From CAZSAL01 sp964604825 (GTDB lineage Bacteria > Elusimicrobiota > Elusimicrobia > 2-01-FULL-59-12): a stretch of 43,904 nucleotides of DNA. Positions 1 to 7,088 of this stretch are shown one piece after another (the stretch's first letter is position 1; every line of letters starts with the position of its first letter). The stretch lies in NCBI GenBank assembly GCA_964604825.1, contig CAZSAL010000018.1, forward strand, positions 1 to 43,904, written 5' to 3'. The notes under the pieces were generated by a model. That model was not told the DNA's origin and searched no databases. It saw only the letters and a list, made by a program, of their open reading frames with translations. The translations under genes and the position numbers were made by a program.

Positions 1-21
1 CCCTCTCCCCGAGGGAGAGGG
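1..21. repeat. Short perfect hairpin at the left edge
   Basis: Two 9-base arms (1-9 and 13-21) are perfectly complementary around a 3-base loop. It is followed by a G-rich run but no T-tract. It could be the terminator of a gene lying off the left edge or a copy of a dispersed repeat. The sequence alone does not decide. Confidence 0.4.
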
Positions 22-60
22 GAGGGTGAGGCTTCCCTCGTCACTGCGGGCGATGGGGTT

Positions 61-282
61 GGGGGACGTAGCTGCCTAACTGCTTTTTCATATTTTTCGA
101 ACTAGAGCATCCCACAAACGACGTTTAGGTATCTACCACTTTCCTGCCAACCCAAAAAATAAATCGAACCCCGACCCCGTGATCTGTTCAAACGCTTCGC
201 GTTTGCCAGCCGCTCTGCGGCTGAATTACAGATCACGGGACGGGGCGAATATTTTTGCTGAGGCATCCTCTAACAGTTATCA
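61..282 (+). repeat. Long dispersed repeat with branched palindrome, copy 1
   Basis: This 222-base element matches 1971-2182 at both ends and in the middle. It opens with a REP-like half site containing GTAG (61-88), has a conserved stretch around 151-172, and closes with a conserved block at 242-282. Between the conserved blocks is a palindrome (164-248): a long stem whose base is TCG/CCCC against GGGG/CGA, carrying two inner hairpins (about 188-204 and 207-223). The upper stem and inner hairpins have no sequence similarity to copy 2 but fold the same way. The repeat ends at the ribosome binding site of the next gene, so it also forms that gene's upstream region. Confidence 0.75.
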
Positions 283-293
283 AGGAGGCTATA

Positions 294-1082
294 ATGAATG
301 ACAAAATGGGTTTTTCTTCGATAGATAATTTGCCGGTCCGTCCGAGTGGAAGTTGGATCGAAAGGAAATATCATTATCTGCGGCGTTATCTTGATATTTT
401 GACTAAAGGTATGGGCAGGAAATGGGCTCTGACGTATATCGATCTTTTTCCCGGCCCCGGGCGTTGCCTCATTAAAAATACCGGGGAGGAAAGGGACGGT
501 TCAGCCCTGACCGCTCTTGGTTTTAACTTCAAACGCTATATCTTCTGCGAACAGGATCCTGACTATATGGCAGCGCTGAAAGAACGATGTCGGCGATCTC
601 CAAAATTCAATACAATCAAATTTGTCCAAGGGGACTGCAATCAGACGGTTCGAGATATTCATCTGGATGGCTTATCTATGGCTTTCGTTGATCCAACTGG
701 AATCGATATCCATTTTGACACCATCCAGACTTTATCGAAAAATCGCCGCGTCGATCTCTTAATGACGGTGATGGAAGGAATGGATATTAAAAGGAATCTT
801 GAACGCTATCGGAAAGATGGTGATCAATCCGATCTCGGGAAATTCGTTGGCGGCGCTGTTCCTTGGGAGCGTCTTCAGAACTCACGTGATGTTATGACCG
901 CCTATCGGGAACAGCTTAAAACTCTGGGCTATGATACAGTGGAATACAAAGACATCTTTGTGCGAAATGATAAAAATGTTCCACTGTATTTTCTGATGTT
1001 CGCTTCAAAACATCATCGCGGATTGGAATTTTGGAATAAAATATCGACTGAGGATGAATATGGACAAAGGGAACTTTTTTAA
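294..1082 (+). CDS. tcmP: Three-Cys-motif partner protein TcmP (methyltransferase-like)
   Basis: This 262-residue protein resembles the TcmP family, which is typically found beside a Gp37/Gp68 three-Cys protein, as here. A glycine-rich loop DLFPGPG near residue 49 and a following acidic segment (CEQDPD) look like an S-adenosylmethionine-type Rossmann fold; a later AFVDPTG segment occupies the usual motif IV place. ATG 294 is chosen because AAGGAGG lies just upstream (282-288). An upstream in-frame start at 255 falls inside the repeat and lacks a binding site. The next gene starts 11 bases after the stop, so the two are surely co-transcribed. The biochemical activity is not established; a role with the partner in nucleic acid modification or defence is inference. 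Confidence 0.82.
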   Translation: MNDKMGFSSIDNLPVRPSGSWIERKYHYLRRYLDILTKGMGRKWALTYIDLFPGPGRCLIKNTGEERDGSALTALGFNFKRYIFCEQDPDYMAALKERCRRSPKFNTIKFVQGDCNQTVRDIHLDGLSMAFVDPTGIDIHFDTIQTLSKNRRVDLLMTVMEGMDIKRNLERYRKDGDQSDLGKFVGGAVPWERLQNSRDVMTAYREQLKTLGYDTVEYKDIFVRNDKNVPLYFLMFASKHHRGLEFWNKISTEDEYGQRELF

Positions 1083-1093
1083 CGGAGGAATGA

Positions 1094-1888
1094 ATGTCAG
1101 ACCACTCCTCCATTGAATGGACTGAGATGACCTGGAATCCCGTTACAGGCTGCTCAAAGGCGAGTCCAGGCTGTGCACACTGTTACGCCGAGAGGATGGC
1201 AGGAAGGCTCAAGGCCATCGGAGCGCCCAAGTCTGCGATCCTCGTGCAGTTCCTGATCGGAGCGCCCAAGTACCGCAATGGCTTCGCGGTCACCATTCAC
1301 GAAGACACTCTCGAGCTTCCAATGAAATGGAAACAGCCACGACTCGTGTTTGTGAATTCCATGGGAGATCTGTTTCATGAAAAAGTCCCCTTTGAATTCA
1401 TCCGCAAAGTTTTTGACGTCATGTCCTCCTGCCCGAAGCATGTCTTTCAGGTATTAACCAAGCGCAGCGAAAGGCTTCGCCGTCTGGCTTCTTCCCTGCC
1501 GTGGCCGGAAAATGTCTGGATGGGAGTTACCGTTGAAGATTCGACCACCGTGTGGCGGGTGCAAGATCTGCAGTCTGTGCCTGCTGCAGTCAGGTTTCTC
1601 TCCTGCGAACCATTGCTCGGAGCCATTGAAAATCTTCCGCTGGATGGAATTCACTGGGTTATTGTAGGAGGAGAGTCCGGTCCCTTCGCGCGCCCGATGC
1701 GGGCGGTCTGGGTAGAATCCATACAAAATCAATGCCTGCGCGCTGAGACTGCGTTCTTCTTCAAACAGTGGGGCGGAGTCCGTAAGCACCTTACCGGACG
1801 CATGCTGCATGGCCGAACCTACGATGACATGCCGCCTCTACCCGATCTTTCTCTAAACGTCAGACAACCTTTGCTCATACAAGCTTGA
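1094..1888 (+). CDS. Phage Gp37/Gp68 (DUF5131) family three-Cys protein
   Basis: This 264-residue protein begins with the family hallmark IEWTEMTWNPVTGCS and a CX6CX2C cluster (Cys20, Cys27, Cys30), a spacing compatible with metal or Fe-S binding and reminiscent of radical-SAM-like proteins. Further family signatures are VFVNSMGDLFHE, WMGVTVE, FLSCEPLLG, WVIVGGESGP and the C-terminal FFFKQWGG. The start follows GGAGGA at the expected distance, 11 bases after tcmP. The family is frequent in phages and mobile islands and regularly pairs with TcmP. Its substrate is unknown to me. Length is normal, with no sign of decay. Confidence 0.87.
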   Translation: MSDHSSIEWTEMTWNPVTGCSKASPGCAHCYAERMAGRLKAIGAPKSAILVQFLIGAPKYRNGFAVTIHEDTLELPMKWKQPRLVFVNSMGDLFHEKVPFEFIRKVFDVMSSCPKHVFQVLTKRSERLRRLASSLPWPENVWMGVTVEDSTTVWRVQDLQSVPAAVRFLSCEPLLGAIENLPLDGIHWVIVGGESGPFARPMRAVWVESIQNQCLRAETAFFFKQWGGVRKHLTGRMLHGRTYDDMPPLPDLSLNVRQPLLIQA

Positions 1889-1970
1889 ACTAGCCCTGCG
1901 GCTCCTTCCTTTCTCCAAGCAGCGGAAGCTGGGCAAGGCACGAGATCTGACACTTTAACCTGGGACGGCT

Positions 1971-2182
1971 GGGGGACGTAGCTGCTTAACTGCTTTTTAT
2001 ATTTTTCGAACCATCGCACCTTGCATGGGGCGTTCAAACGCCTGACACATTCCTGCCAATCCAAAAAACAATCGAACCCCACCACCTGACTGGTCGCCAG
2101 ACGTCTGGCGACCGCCATCTTTTGGCGTCTGGTCAGGTGGCGGGGCGAATATTTTTGCTGATGCATCCACTAACAGTTATCA
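1971..2182 (+). repeat. Long dispersed repeat with branched palindrome, copy 2
   Basis: This is the second copy (212 bases) of the element at 61-282, in the same orientation. The conserved blocks are the REP-like start (1971-1998), the segment up to CGAACCCC (about 2050-2080) and the closing block 2142-2182. The palindrome spans 2072-2148 and has different stem and inner-hairpin sequences from copy 1 but the same plan: shared stem base, variable upper stem, two inner hairpins. It lies directly upstream of the ribosome binding site of a truncated PIN-domain gene. The two copies thus bracket the tcmP/Gp37 pair as direct repeats. Confidence 0.75.
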
Positions 2183-2203
2183 CTTCAACTCAGGAGGGTG
2201 TTT

Positions 2204-2338
2204 ATGAATATCACTAAAGGAAGACTTAAGCTGTATCTGGATACCACCATTCCCAATTATGTCTATGCTATGGATGCTCCGGAATGTATGGGGGAAGTAC
2301 CGTACGCCCCTCCTTCCGTTTCCCCGCCCGCCAACTGA
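2204..2338 (+). pseudogene. PIN-domain (VapC-like) N-terminal remnant
   Basis: A good ribosome binding site (CAGGAGGG) precedes an ATG followed by a 44-residue frame. Residues 8-30 (LKLYLDTTIPNYVYAMDAPE) match the start of PIN-domain ribonucleases, including the first conserved Asp of the active site (Asp13). After about residue 31 the family match stops and the frame becomes proline-rich, ending at 2338, about 40 bases before the next gene. The remaining PIN acidic residues are absent, so this is a broken gene, probably truncated by a deletion or insertion that also brought in the downstream kinase gene. Confidence 0.62.
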
Positions 2339-2380
2339 AAAAACCGTTGCGTCCTTCCTGAAATCCCCGGCGGCGAACTT

Positions 2381-4399
2381 GTGCCGTCCTTTTGCGTTAA
2401 TCAAATAGTGAGCTCTATCATTGATCTGAGGTTTGATCAGCGCCAGAAGGTTTTTGCTGCGGTCATTGTCTGCGGTTTGACTCTTCTGATCGGATGGTTG
2501 GACTGGATTACTCCGGCACAGATGAGTTTCCTTGTTTTTTACTGGATCCCAGTGGCGATATTGACCTGGGTTTTCGGAGTTCTCTGTGGATACGGCCTTT
2601 CTTTTTTATGTGTTCTATCTATAACCATGATGGAGATGGTTGAGGGCAGATTATATGCTCAACCTGGTTTCTTCTGGTGGGAGTTGATCACCCGTCTTAC
2701 GAATTTTTTCCTTTTAGTAACGGTTCTCTGGTTGTTCCGCCGCGCTGTGGAGGAACGATATCGTGCCGAAGCAGCCATAAGGCGCCGGGAAGGGTTATTT
2801 CGCCGCGCGGTTGAGATATCTCCTATCCCTATGCTTCTCCATGACGAAGATGACCTCAATGTTGTTCTAAGTCGCGGCTGGACCGAATACTCCGGATACA
2901 CTCTACAGGAAATACCGACCTTGCTCGATTGGAGAGAAAAGGCTTTTGGAGAAAGGACGGGGGCCGACAGGCGGCATATTGACGAACTTTTCCAGGGTAA
3001 TCAGACCGTTGCCAACGGAGAGTGGCCTATACGGGCGAAGAATGGCCAGACGCGAATCTGGGATTTCCACACCACGCCTCTGGGAAAAATTACCGGAGGG
3101 AAACGTTTGATTTTATGCACGGCGATAGATGTTACTGAACGAAAACTTGCGGAGGATGCGCTGCGTCAGGATGAACAGCGTCTTGCCGAATTGAATGCGG
3201 ATCTTGAGCGGGAAGTTGTCCGCCGGGCGGAAGCGCTGCACCGCAAGGAAGCGGAACTGGAACAGACCCGCAGGCTGGAGGCCGTGGGACGTCTTGCCGG
3301 TGGAGTAGCGCATGATTTCAATAACCTGCTGACGGGAATTGTCGGCATCGCACAGGAGGCCCATGACCGTATGCCGATGCAGGACCCGCTTCGGGAGGAA
3401 CTTGATATGGCCATAAAGGCGGGTCAGCGCGGTTTTTCTTTGACGCGCCAGCTTCTTACTTTCAGCCGCAGGGAAACGGCTGTTCCAAAAGTGGTTAATC
3501 TTAACGGCAGCATAACCGAATTTCAGAAGCTGCTGAGCCGGCTGATCGGAGAAGACATACGGCTGCATGCAGATCTGCGTCCGGAGTCAGGGAATATACG
3601 GATTGATCCGGGGCAACTGGAACAGGTCATAGTCAATCTGGCGGTCAATGCCCGCGATGCCATGCCCGAAGGCGGCGATCTTTGGATTGAAACTGCGGAA
3701 CATGTTGAAGAAGCAGGTCCTGCGAATAGCGTTCCGCCCGGTCATTATGCCCGGGTAACCATGCGCGACAGCGGACTCGGGATGAGCCCTGAAACGCTGG
3801 AACATATGTTTGAGCCTTTTTTCACTACCAAAGGCTGCAAAGGAAGCGGCCTTGGGTTATCGACGGTGTATGGCATTGTGCAGCAGAATGCTGGATACGT
3901 TTGCGCTAGAAGCAATGAAGGCATGGGCACGACAATTGATATTTACCTGCCATATCTGGGCGTCGGACAGACCGATGAGCGGCGTTTCGAAGCCCGTAAA
4001 GCGGTGCGGTCAGGAAATGAGACGGTCCTGGTTGTTGAAGACGAAGAAATTGTCCGCCACGTTACCACCCGGATGCTGCGCCGTCATGGATATAATGTCC
4101 TTGAAGCTCCGGATGCAAAACACGCTCTGGAACTTACGGAACATCTGAGCGAACCTGTTCATTTGCTTTTGACTGACGTGGTTATGCCGGGAATGAACGG
4201 ACGTGAACTGGCGGAATTATTGGAAAAAAAGTTCATGGGGTTGAGAGTGCTTTACATGTCCGGCTACACGCAGGATGTAATAGATTCAAAAGGCATTTCG
4301 TCAGGCAGGACTCATTTCATCGAAAAGCCCGCGCTCTACAATTATCTGCTTAGAAAAGTTCGTGAGGTCCTGGATTCCCCCAAAAGGGCGTTGCCCTGA
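2381..4399 (+). CDS. Membrane-bound hybrid histidine kinase (PAS, HisKA, HATPase, REC)
   Basis: This 672-residue sensor kinase has four to five hydrophobic segments in residues 24-118, a PAS domain about 136-256 with a PAC end (CTAIDVTERKLAE), and a coiled coil 256-300. HisKA carries the phospho-accepting His311 (GGVAHDFNNLL). The ATPase domain shows the N box around Asn423, G1 DSGLGM (463-468), F box FEPFF and G2 GSGLGLS (488-494). A C-terminal receiver has acidic residues 553-555, phospho-acceptor Asp599 and Lys649. All catalytic residues are present. The GTG start at 2381 has no clear binding site; GTG 2408 is an equally good alternative. No separate output regulator is adjacent, so the signal target is unknown. 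Confidence 0.9.
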   Translation: MPSFCVNQIVSSIIDLRFDQRQKVFAAVIVCGLTLLIGWLDWITPAQMSFLVFYWIPVAILTWVFGVLCGYGLSFLCVLSITMMEMVEGRLYAQPGFFWWELITRLTNFFLLVTVLWLFRRAVEERYRAEAAIRRREGLFRRAVEISPIPMLLHDEDDLNVVLSRGWTEYSGYTLQEIPTLLDWREKAFGERTGADRRHIDELFQGNQTVANGEWPIRAKNGQTRIWDFHTTPLGKITGGKRLILCTAIDVTERKLAEDALRQDEQRLAELNADLEREVVRRAEALHRKEAELEQTRRLEAVGRLAGGVAHDFNNLLTGIVGIAQEAHDRMPMQDPLREELDMAIKAGQRGFSLTRQLLTFSRRETAVPKVVNLNGSITEFQKLLSRLIGEDIRLHADLRPESGNIRIDPGQLEQVIVNLAVNARDAMPEGGDLWIETAEHVEEAGPANSVPPGHYARVTMRDSGLGMSPETLEHMFEPFFTTKGCKGSGLGLSTVYGIVQQNAGYVCARSNEGMGTTIDIYLPYLGVGQTDERRFEARKAVRSGNETVLVVEDEEIVRHVTTRMLRRHGYNVLEAPDAKHALELTEHLSEPVHLLLTDVVMPGMNGRELAELLEKKFMGLRVLYMSGYTQDVIDSKGISSGRTHFIEKPALYNYLLRKVREVLDSPKRALP

Positions 4400-4408
4400 T
4401 GAAGTGGA

Positions 4409-4867
4409 TTAGCTCCACACAAAATTATTTATCCATTTTTGGAGTTTTGGATCTGATGGATTGTGCGAAAAATACCCTTGGTACGTCTGTTTTTTAAATT
4501 CTTCATAAGGATCGTTTCTATCCCCATCTTTACGGAGGCGTTTTTCATCATTGACGTATAGATAAACTATTATCGGTGGCTGACTTGAAAAGCAAAAGAT
4601 AATGCGGTAGCGTTGTAGTCCTCGTTTATACCGTCGGTATTTCCGCAATTCATCCCGTAATTGGTATTCAGGTCTGTTCGGATCTTGCGGAATAGTCTCT
4701 TGGCTTGCTCCACGAATACGAAAAGCCAACTTAACAATCTCATGCTCCTTGAATTGTTCTGGATCCAAACGCTTCTTTAATTCCTTGACCTGCTCTTTTA
4801 GTTTGGAAACCCGCTGAGCATAAAAATGGTGGTATCGAAGAAGATATTTACTTTCCAATTTCAACAT
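4409..4867 (-). CDS. YhaV-like type II toxin (predicted mRNA interferase)
   Basis: This 152-residue protein resembles YhaV-type ribonuclease toxins. It has an N-terminal HHFYAQRVSKLKEQVK helix region, IPQDPNRPEYQLRDEL, RRYKRGLQRYRIIFCF, a YVNDEKRLRKDGDRNDPYEEF segment close to the family's Asn-Asp-Glu and Arg-rich core, and a hydrophobic C-terminus. The ATG at 4867 lies inside the 3' end of the antitoxin gene (20-base overlap, +1 frame), typical of a coupled antitoxin-toxin pair; longer in-frame extensions run antisense into the antitoxin and are not needed. Expected to act in the cytoplasm on translated mRNA. It ends tail-to-tail with the kinase gene. Confidence 0.78.
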   Translation of the reverse strand: MLKLESKYLLRYHHFYAQRVSKLKEQVKELKKRLDPEQFKEHEIVKLAFRIRGASQETIPQDPNRPEYQLRDELRKYRRYKRGLQRYRIIFCFSSQPPIIVYLYVNDEKRLRKDGDRNDPYEEFKKQTYQGYFSHNPSDPKLQKWINNFVWS

Positions 4868-5153
4868 CCTTAAGAAGTTCATCCCATTCCGTATCCCATA
4901 CCTCTTTTCCCGTTCGGAGCTTTTCCGGATGTGCAATTGCATCCTGTGCAATGGCGCGAATAAAATGCATAAACTGAGGTTCGGATTCAATGGTGTCCAA
5001 TTCATTCTCAGGATGAATGATGAGGGTGTTGTCATCATACTCAACTACAACCTTTTTCCTGCGAGACAAATTATGAGCAAACTCTATAGGAACATCCACC
5101 GCATAGCTTCCACCATGTTTGAAAAGCCATTTTTTCTTGATAGCAACGGTCAT
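4848..5153 (-). CDS. AbrB/PrlF-like antitoxin
   Basis: This 101-residue protein starts with a SpoVT/AbrB-type swapped-hairpin DNA-binding motif (KKWLFKHGGSYAVDVPIEF, then KVVVEYDDNTLIIHP). The acidic C-terminal half probably wraps the toxin. It is the first gene of the pair and overlaps the YhaV-like toxin gene. The start follows AAGGAGGTGA, and a near-consensus promoter with overlapping palindromes lies immediately upstream, fitting autoregulation. PrlF-YhaV of E. coli is the closest functional analogue; direct orthology is not claimed. Confidence 0.78.
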   Translation of the reverse strand: MTVAIKKKWLFKHGGSYAVDVPIEFAHNLSRRKKVVVEYDDNTLIIHPENELDTIESEPQFMHFIRAIAQDAIAHPEKLRTGKEVWDTEWDELLKDVEIGK

Positions 5154-5163
5154 GCGTCACCTC

Positions 5164-5207
5164 CTTGATTCCAAATCAAGTATACACAAAAATATATACT
5201 TTGTCAA
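5164..5207 (-). promoter_or_regulatory. Sigma70-type promoter with overlapping operator palindromes
   Basis: On the minus strand TTGACA (5202-5207) and TATACT (5179-5184) are separated by exactly 17 bases. The -10 overlaps a perfect 7-base inverted repeat (5164-5170 / 5174-5180). A second inverted pair (5179-5184 / 5195-5200) sits in the spacer. The arrangement suits autorepression by the AbrB-type antitoxin. Confidence 0.78.
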
Positions 5208-5298
5208 GTGGATTTAGATTCTTCTGTCGAAGATAGTAGAATCGGAATCTCCTCATATAAACAACAAATTATTACATTCTGACGAAATTTTAGGTGAA

Positions 5299-5405
5299 GT
5301 TTTTGTGCAAAAATTACACCTGCACAAAATCCTCTTCAAATTTAAGAGTTTTTGTGCAAAGCCTTCCCAAAAAACTTGACCACCACTAGGGCTAGTTGTT
5401 ATATT
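5299..5405 (+). promoter_or_regulatory. Promoter and upstream repeats for the GIY-YIG/nrdR unit
   Basis: TTGACC (5376-5381) and TATATT (5400-5405) are 18 bases apart, about 40 bases before the GIY-YIG start. Upstream are two identical 13-mers GTTTTTGTGCAAA (5299-5311, 5348-5360) and an inverted relative around 5321-5329. These could be regulator sites. The rest of the region 5208-5298 is AT-rich without a gene. Confidence 0.55.
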
Positions 5406-5446
5406 AAACCTTGCTTCTACCGGTTGTGCTCCCTGCGAGGAATTAG

Positions 5447-5770
5447 ATGAACCCCGACCCTCCACTCAGCAATTCTCTGATGCCATCAGATATGGCTTAT
5501 GTTTATCTTCTGCGAAGTCATAAAAGTGGGGTAGTCTATATTGGAGCTACAGAAGATTTGCATCAGAGAATTAAAGCCCATCAAAATGGGCGATGCCGCA
5601 CGACGAACAAATATTTGCCGATGAAACTTATATATTTTGAGGGCTTTCGGGATGCCCGCGACGCGTGGGCTAGGGAGAAAGATTTGAAACAGTACAGTGG
5701 TAGTTATCGTGCTCTTATGAGAAGAATCATTAACAGCGTGGGCATCCCGGCTGAGGGGAGGGCGGGGTGA
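5447..5770 (+). CDS. GIY-YIG nuclease-superfamily protein
   Basis: This 107-residue single-domain protein belongs to the UvrC/URI-type small GIY-YIG family. The core begins at about residue 17 with YVYLLRSHKSGVVYIGATED, giving the GIY (VYL) and YIG (YIG) motifs 11 residues apart, followed by the conserved Arg of the DLHQRIKAHQNG segment and a C-terminal Glu/Lys region (AREKDLKQYSG). ATG 5447 has GAGGAA upstream; a Met at codon 16 would also give a complete domain but lacks a binding site. The stop overlaps the GTG start of nrdR, so the two are coupled. Cellular function of these small solo proteins is not established. Confidence 0.85.
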   Translation: MNPDPPLSNSLMPSDMAYVYLLRSHKSGVVYIGATEDLHQRIKAHQNGRCRTTNKYLPMKLIYFEGFRDARDAWAREKDLKQYSGSYRALMRRIINSVGIPAEGRAG

Positions 5771-6300
5771 AATGTCCTTACTGCGGTCATGAACATGACC
5801 GTGTATTAGATTCCCGTCCTCTCGATGCGGCAAGCGTTATTCGCCGCCGCCGCGAATGTCAGTCCTGCCATAAGCGCTTTACCACCTACGAACGCCTGGA
5901 AGAAGTTCCTCTTATGGTTATCAAGTCCGATGAACGGCGCGAGCCTTTCAGCAGGGAAAAACTTAGAGAAGGCATTTCTCGCGCCTGCGAAAAACGTCCG
6001 ATCGGGCCCGATGCCATTGAGCGTCTTATTTCTGAGATTGAATACGAATTGCAGGATTACGTGATGCAGGTGCCTTCCCGCGTTATCGGAGAAAAGGTGA
6101 TCAAGAAACTGAAGGAACTGGATCTTGTCGCATACCTGAGGTTTGTTTCTGTTTACCGGCAGTTTCAGGACGTTGACGAATTTATTAAAGAGCTGGAGCG
6201 GCTCCAGCAACTGGAAAAAGCGGAGCAGGAATCCAAAAAGGAACTGGAGTCAAAAAATGAATCTTCCGGGAAAAAGCATGCCATGAAGGCAGGATCCTGA
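5767..6300 (+). CDS. nrdR: Transcriptional repressor NrdR
   Basis: NrdR is a nucleotide-sensing repressor of ribonucleotide reductase genes. The 177-residue protein has the zinc ribbon Cys3, Cys6, Cys31, Cys34 with the basic RRRREC loop, then the ATP-cone domain (about 49-139; VIKSDERREPFSREKL, GEKVIKKL, AYLRFVSVYRQF). A charged, coiled tail after residue 150 extends it slightly beyond the common 150-160 residues. GTG start overlaps the preceding stop. No nrd genes lie in the window, but it sits beside dcd and nucleotide biosynthesis genes, consistent with dNTP control. Confidence 0.95.
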   Translation: MKCPYCGHEHDRVLDSRPLDAASVIRRRRECQSCHKRFTTYERLEEVPLMVIKSDERREPFSREKLREGISRACEKRPIGPDAIERLISEIEYELQDYVMQVPSRVIGEKVIKKLKELDLVAYLRFVSVYRQFQDVDEFIKELERLQQLEKAEQESKKELESKNESSGKKHAMKAGS

Positions 6301-6320
6301 TGGCCAAAAAGTCAGTAAGT

Positions 6321-6406
6321 GCGGAATTCGGAGTTCGGAATTCGGAAGTAGGAACCTTTAATAAGAATCACCTTCTTCCGCACTCCGCATTCTGCATTCC
6401 GCATTC
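6321..6406. repeat. Imperfect long palindrome between nrdR and dcd
   Basis: Left arm 6321-6348 and right arm 6375-6406 are imperfectly complementary and built from iterated GCGGAATTCGGA-like units. It would fold into a roughly 28-bp stem with mismatches. An ATG overlapping the nrdR stop opens a short frame that runs straight into this palindrome, so it may have interrupted a small gene or simply fills the spacer. No T-tract follows, so it is not an obvious terminator. Confidence 0.55.
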
Positions 6407-6424
6407 AACGTTTGAGGTGTTACG

Positions 6425-7078
6425 GTGGTGAAGTCCGACGGCTGGATCATCCGCATGGCCCGCGATACACGGATGATTGATCCTTTCGAGCCCAGACAGG
6501 TCAAAGCCGTAGTTACTGATAATGGGCCGCAATCGGTTATTTCCTATGGCGTTTCTTCATACGGCTACGATATCCGGGTCGATAATAAATTCAAGGTTCT
6601 CGACCCGAAGCGTGCCGGACACGGTCCCGTCTCCAGTGAAAATTCTTTGGTCGGGACCGTCCCAGCTAATGGAAATTTAATAAAGGAATGGGACGGAGTT
6701 ATCGACCCGAAGAATTTCGATTTAAGCCATTTTAAGGATTATGAAGGCGACGTCTGCGTAATCCCGCCTCATGGAATGGCAATAGCCATGTCTTATGAGT
6801 ATTTTCGGATTCCCCGCGATGTGCTGGTCATCTGCAGCGGGAAATCCACTTATTCGCGGTGCGGCGTGCTTGTAAATATCGCGCCGCTTGAACCGGAGTG
6901 GGAGGGGAAACTTACTTTCTCCATCAATAACACTGCCGGCCAGCCCGCAAAAATTTATGCGCGCGAAGGAATAGCTCAGATTTTGTTTCTGGAAGCTGAT
7001 GAGGTCTGCCTGACGTCGTACGCAGATAAAAAGGGTAAGTATCAGGGGCAGACGGTACTTACACCACCAACCGTTTAG
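6425..7078 (+). CDS. dcd: Dcd-family protein (dCTP deaminase-like, atypical active site)
   Basis: The family converts dCTP to dUTP and ammonia. The 217-residue protein keeps the family frame: KSDGWIIRMA, ISYGVSSYGYDIRV, DPKNFD, GKSTYSRCGVLVNIAPLEPEWEG, PAKIYAREGIAQILF and the C-terminal YADKKGKYQGQ. Two oddities stand out. About 25 extra residues lie between KVLDPKRAG and VIDPKNFD. The catalytic Glu expected three residues before the SNT of the usual LEFSNT motif is Ser (LTFSINNT; TCC codon around 6930). Start is GTG (6425, or 6428 next to it) behind GAGGTG. It may be a divergent deaminase, a non-catalytic nucleotide-binding form, or a different DCD/DUT-fold activity. Confidence 0.8.
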   Translation: MVKSDGWIIRMARDTRMIDPFEPRQVKAVVTDNGPQSVISYGVSSYGYDIRVDNKFKVLDPKRAGHGPVSSENSLVGTVPANGNLIKEWDGVIDPKNFDLSHFKDYEGDVCVIPPHGMAIAMSYEYFRIPRDVLVICSGKSTYSRCGVLVNIAPLEPEWEGKLTFSINNTAGQPAKIYAREGIAQILFLEADEVCLTSYADKKGKYQGQTVLTPPTV

Positions 7079-7088
7079 AGGAGGAAGT

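Noticed and set aside
1819..2166. A 115-residue minus-strand reading frame across the second repeat
   Set aside because: It starts in the palindrome and ends in the antisense of the Gp37 gene. The matching frame in copy 1 is broken by stops, so the frame is a by-product of the repeat.
61..2182. Integron attC sites
   Set aside because: The repeats contain GCTTAAC/GCCTAAC (fits RYYYAAC) and a foldable palindrome, but the far end reads GTTATCA rather than GTTRRRY, and no integrase is in the window. Canonical attC is not supported.
5253..5465. Small minus-strand frame upstream of the GIY-YIG gene
   Set aside because: It covers the AT-rich promoter region and has no binding site or family match.
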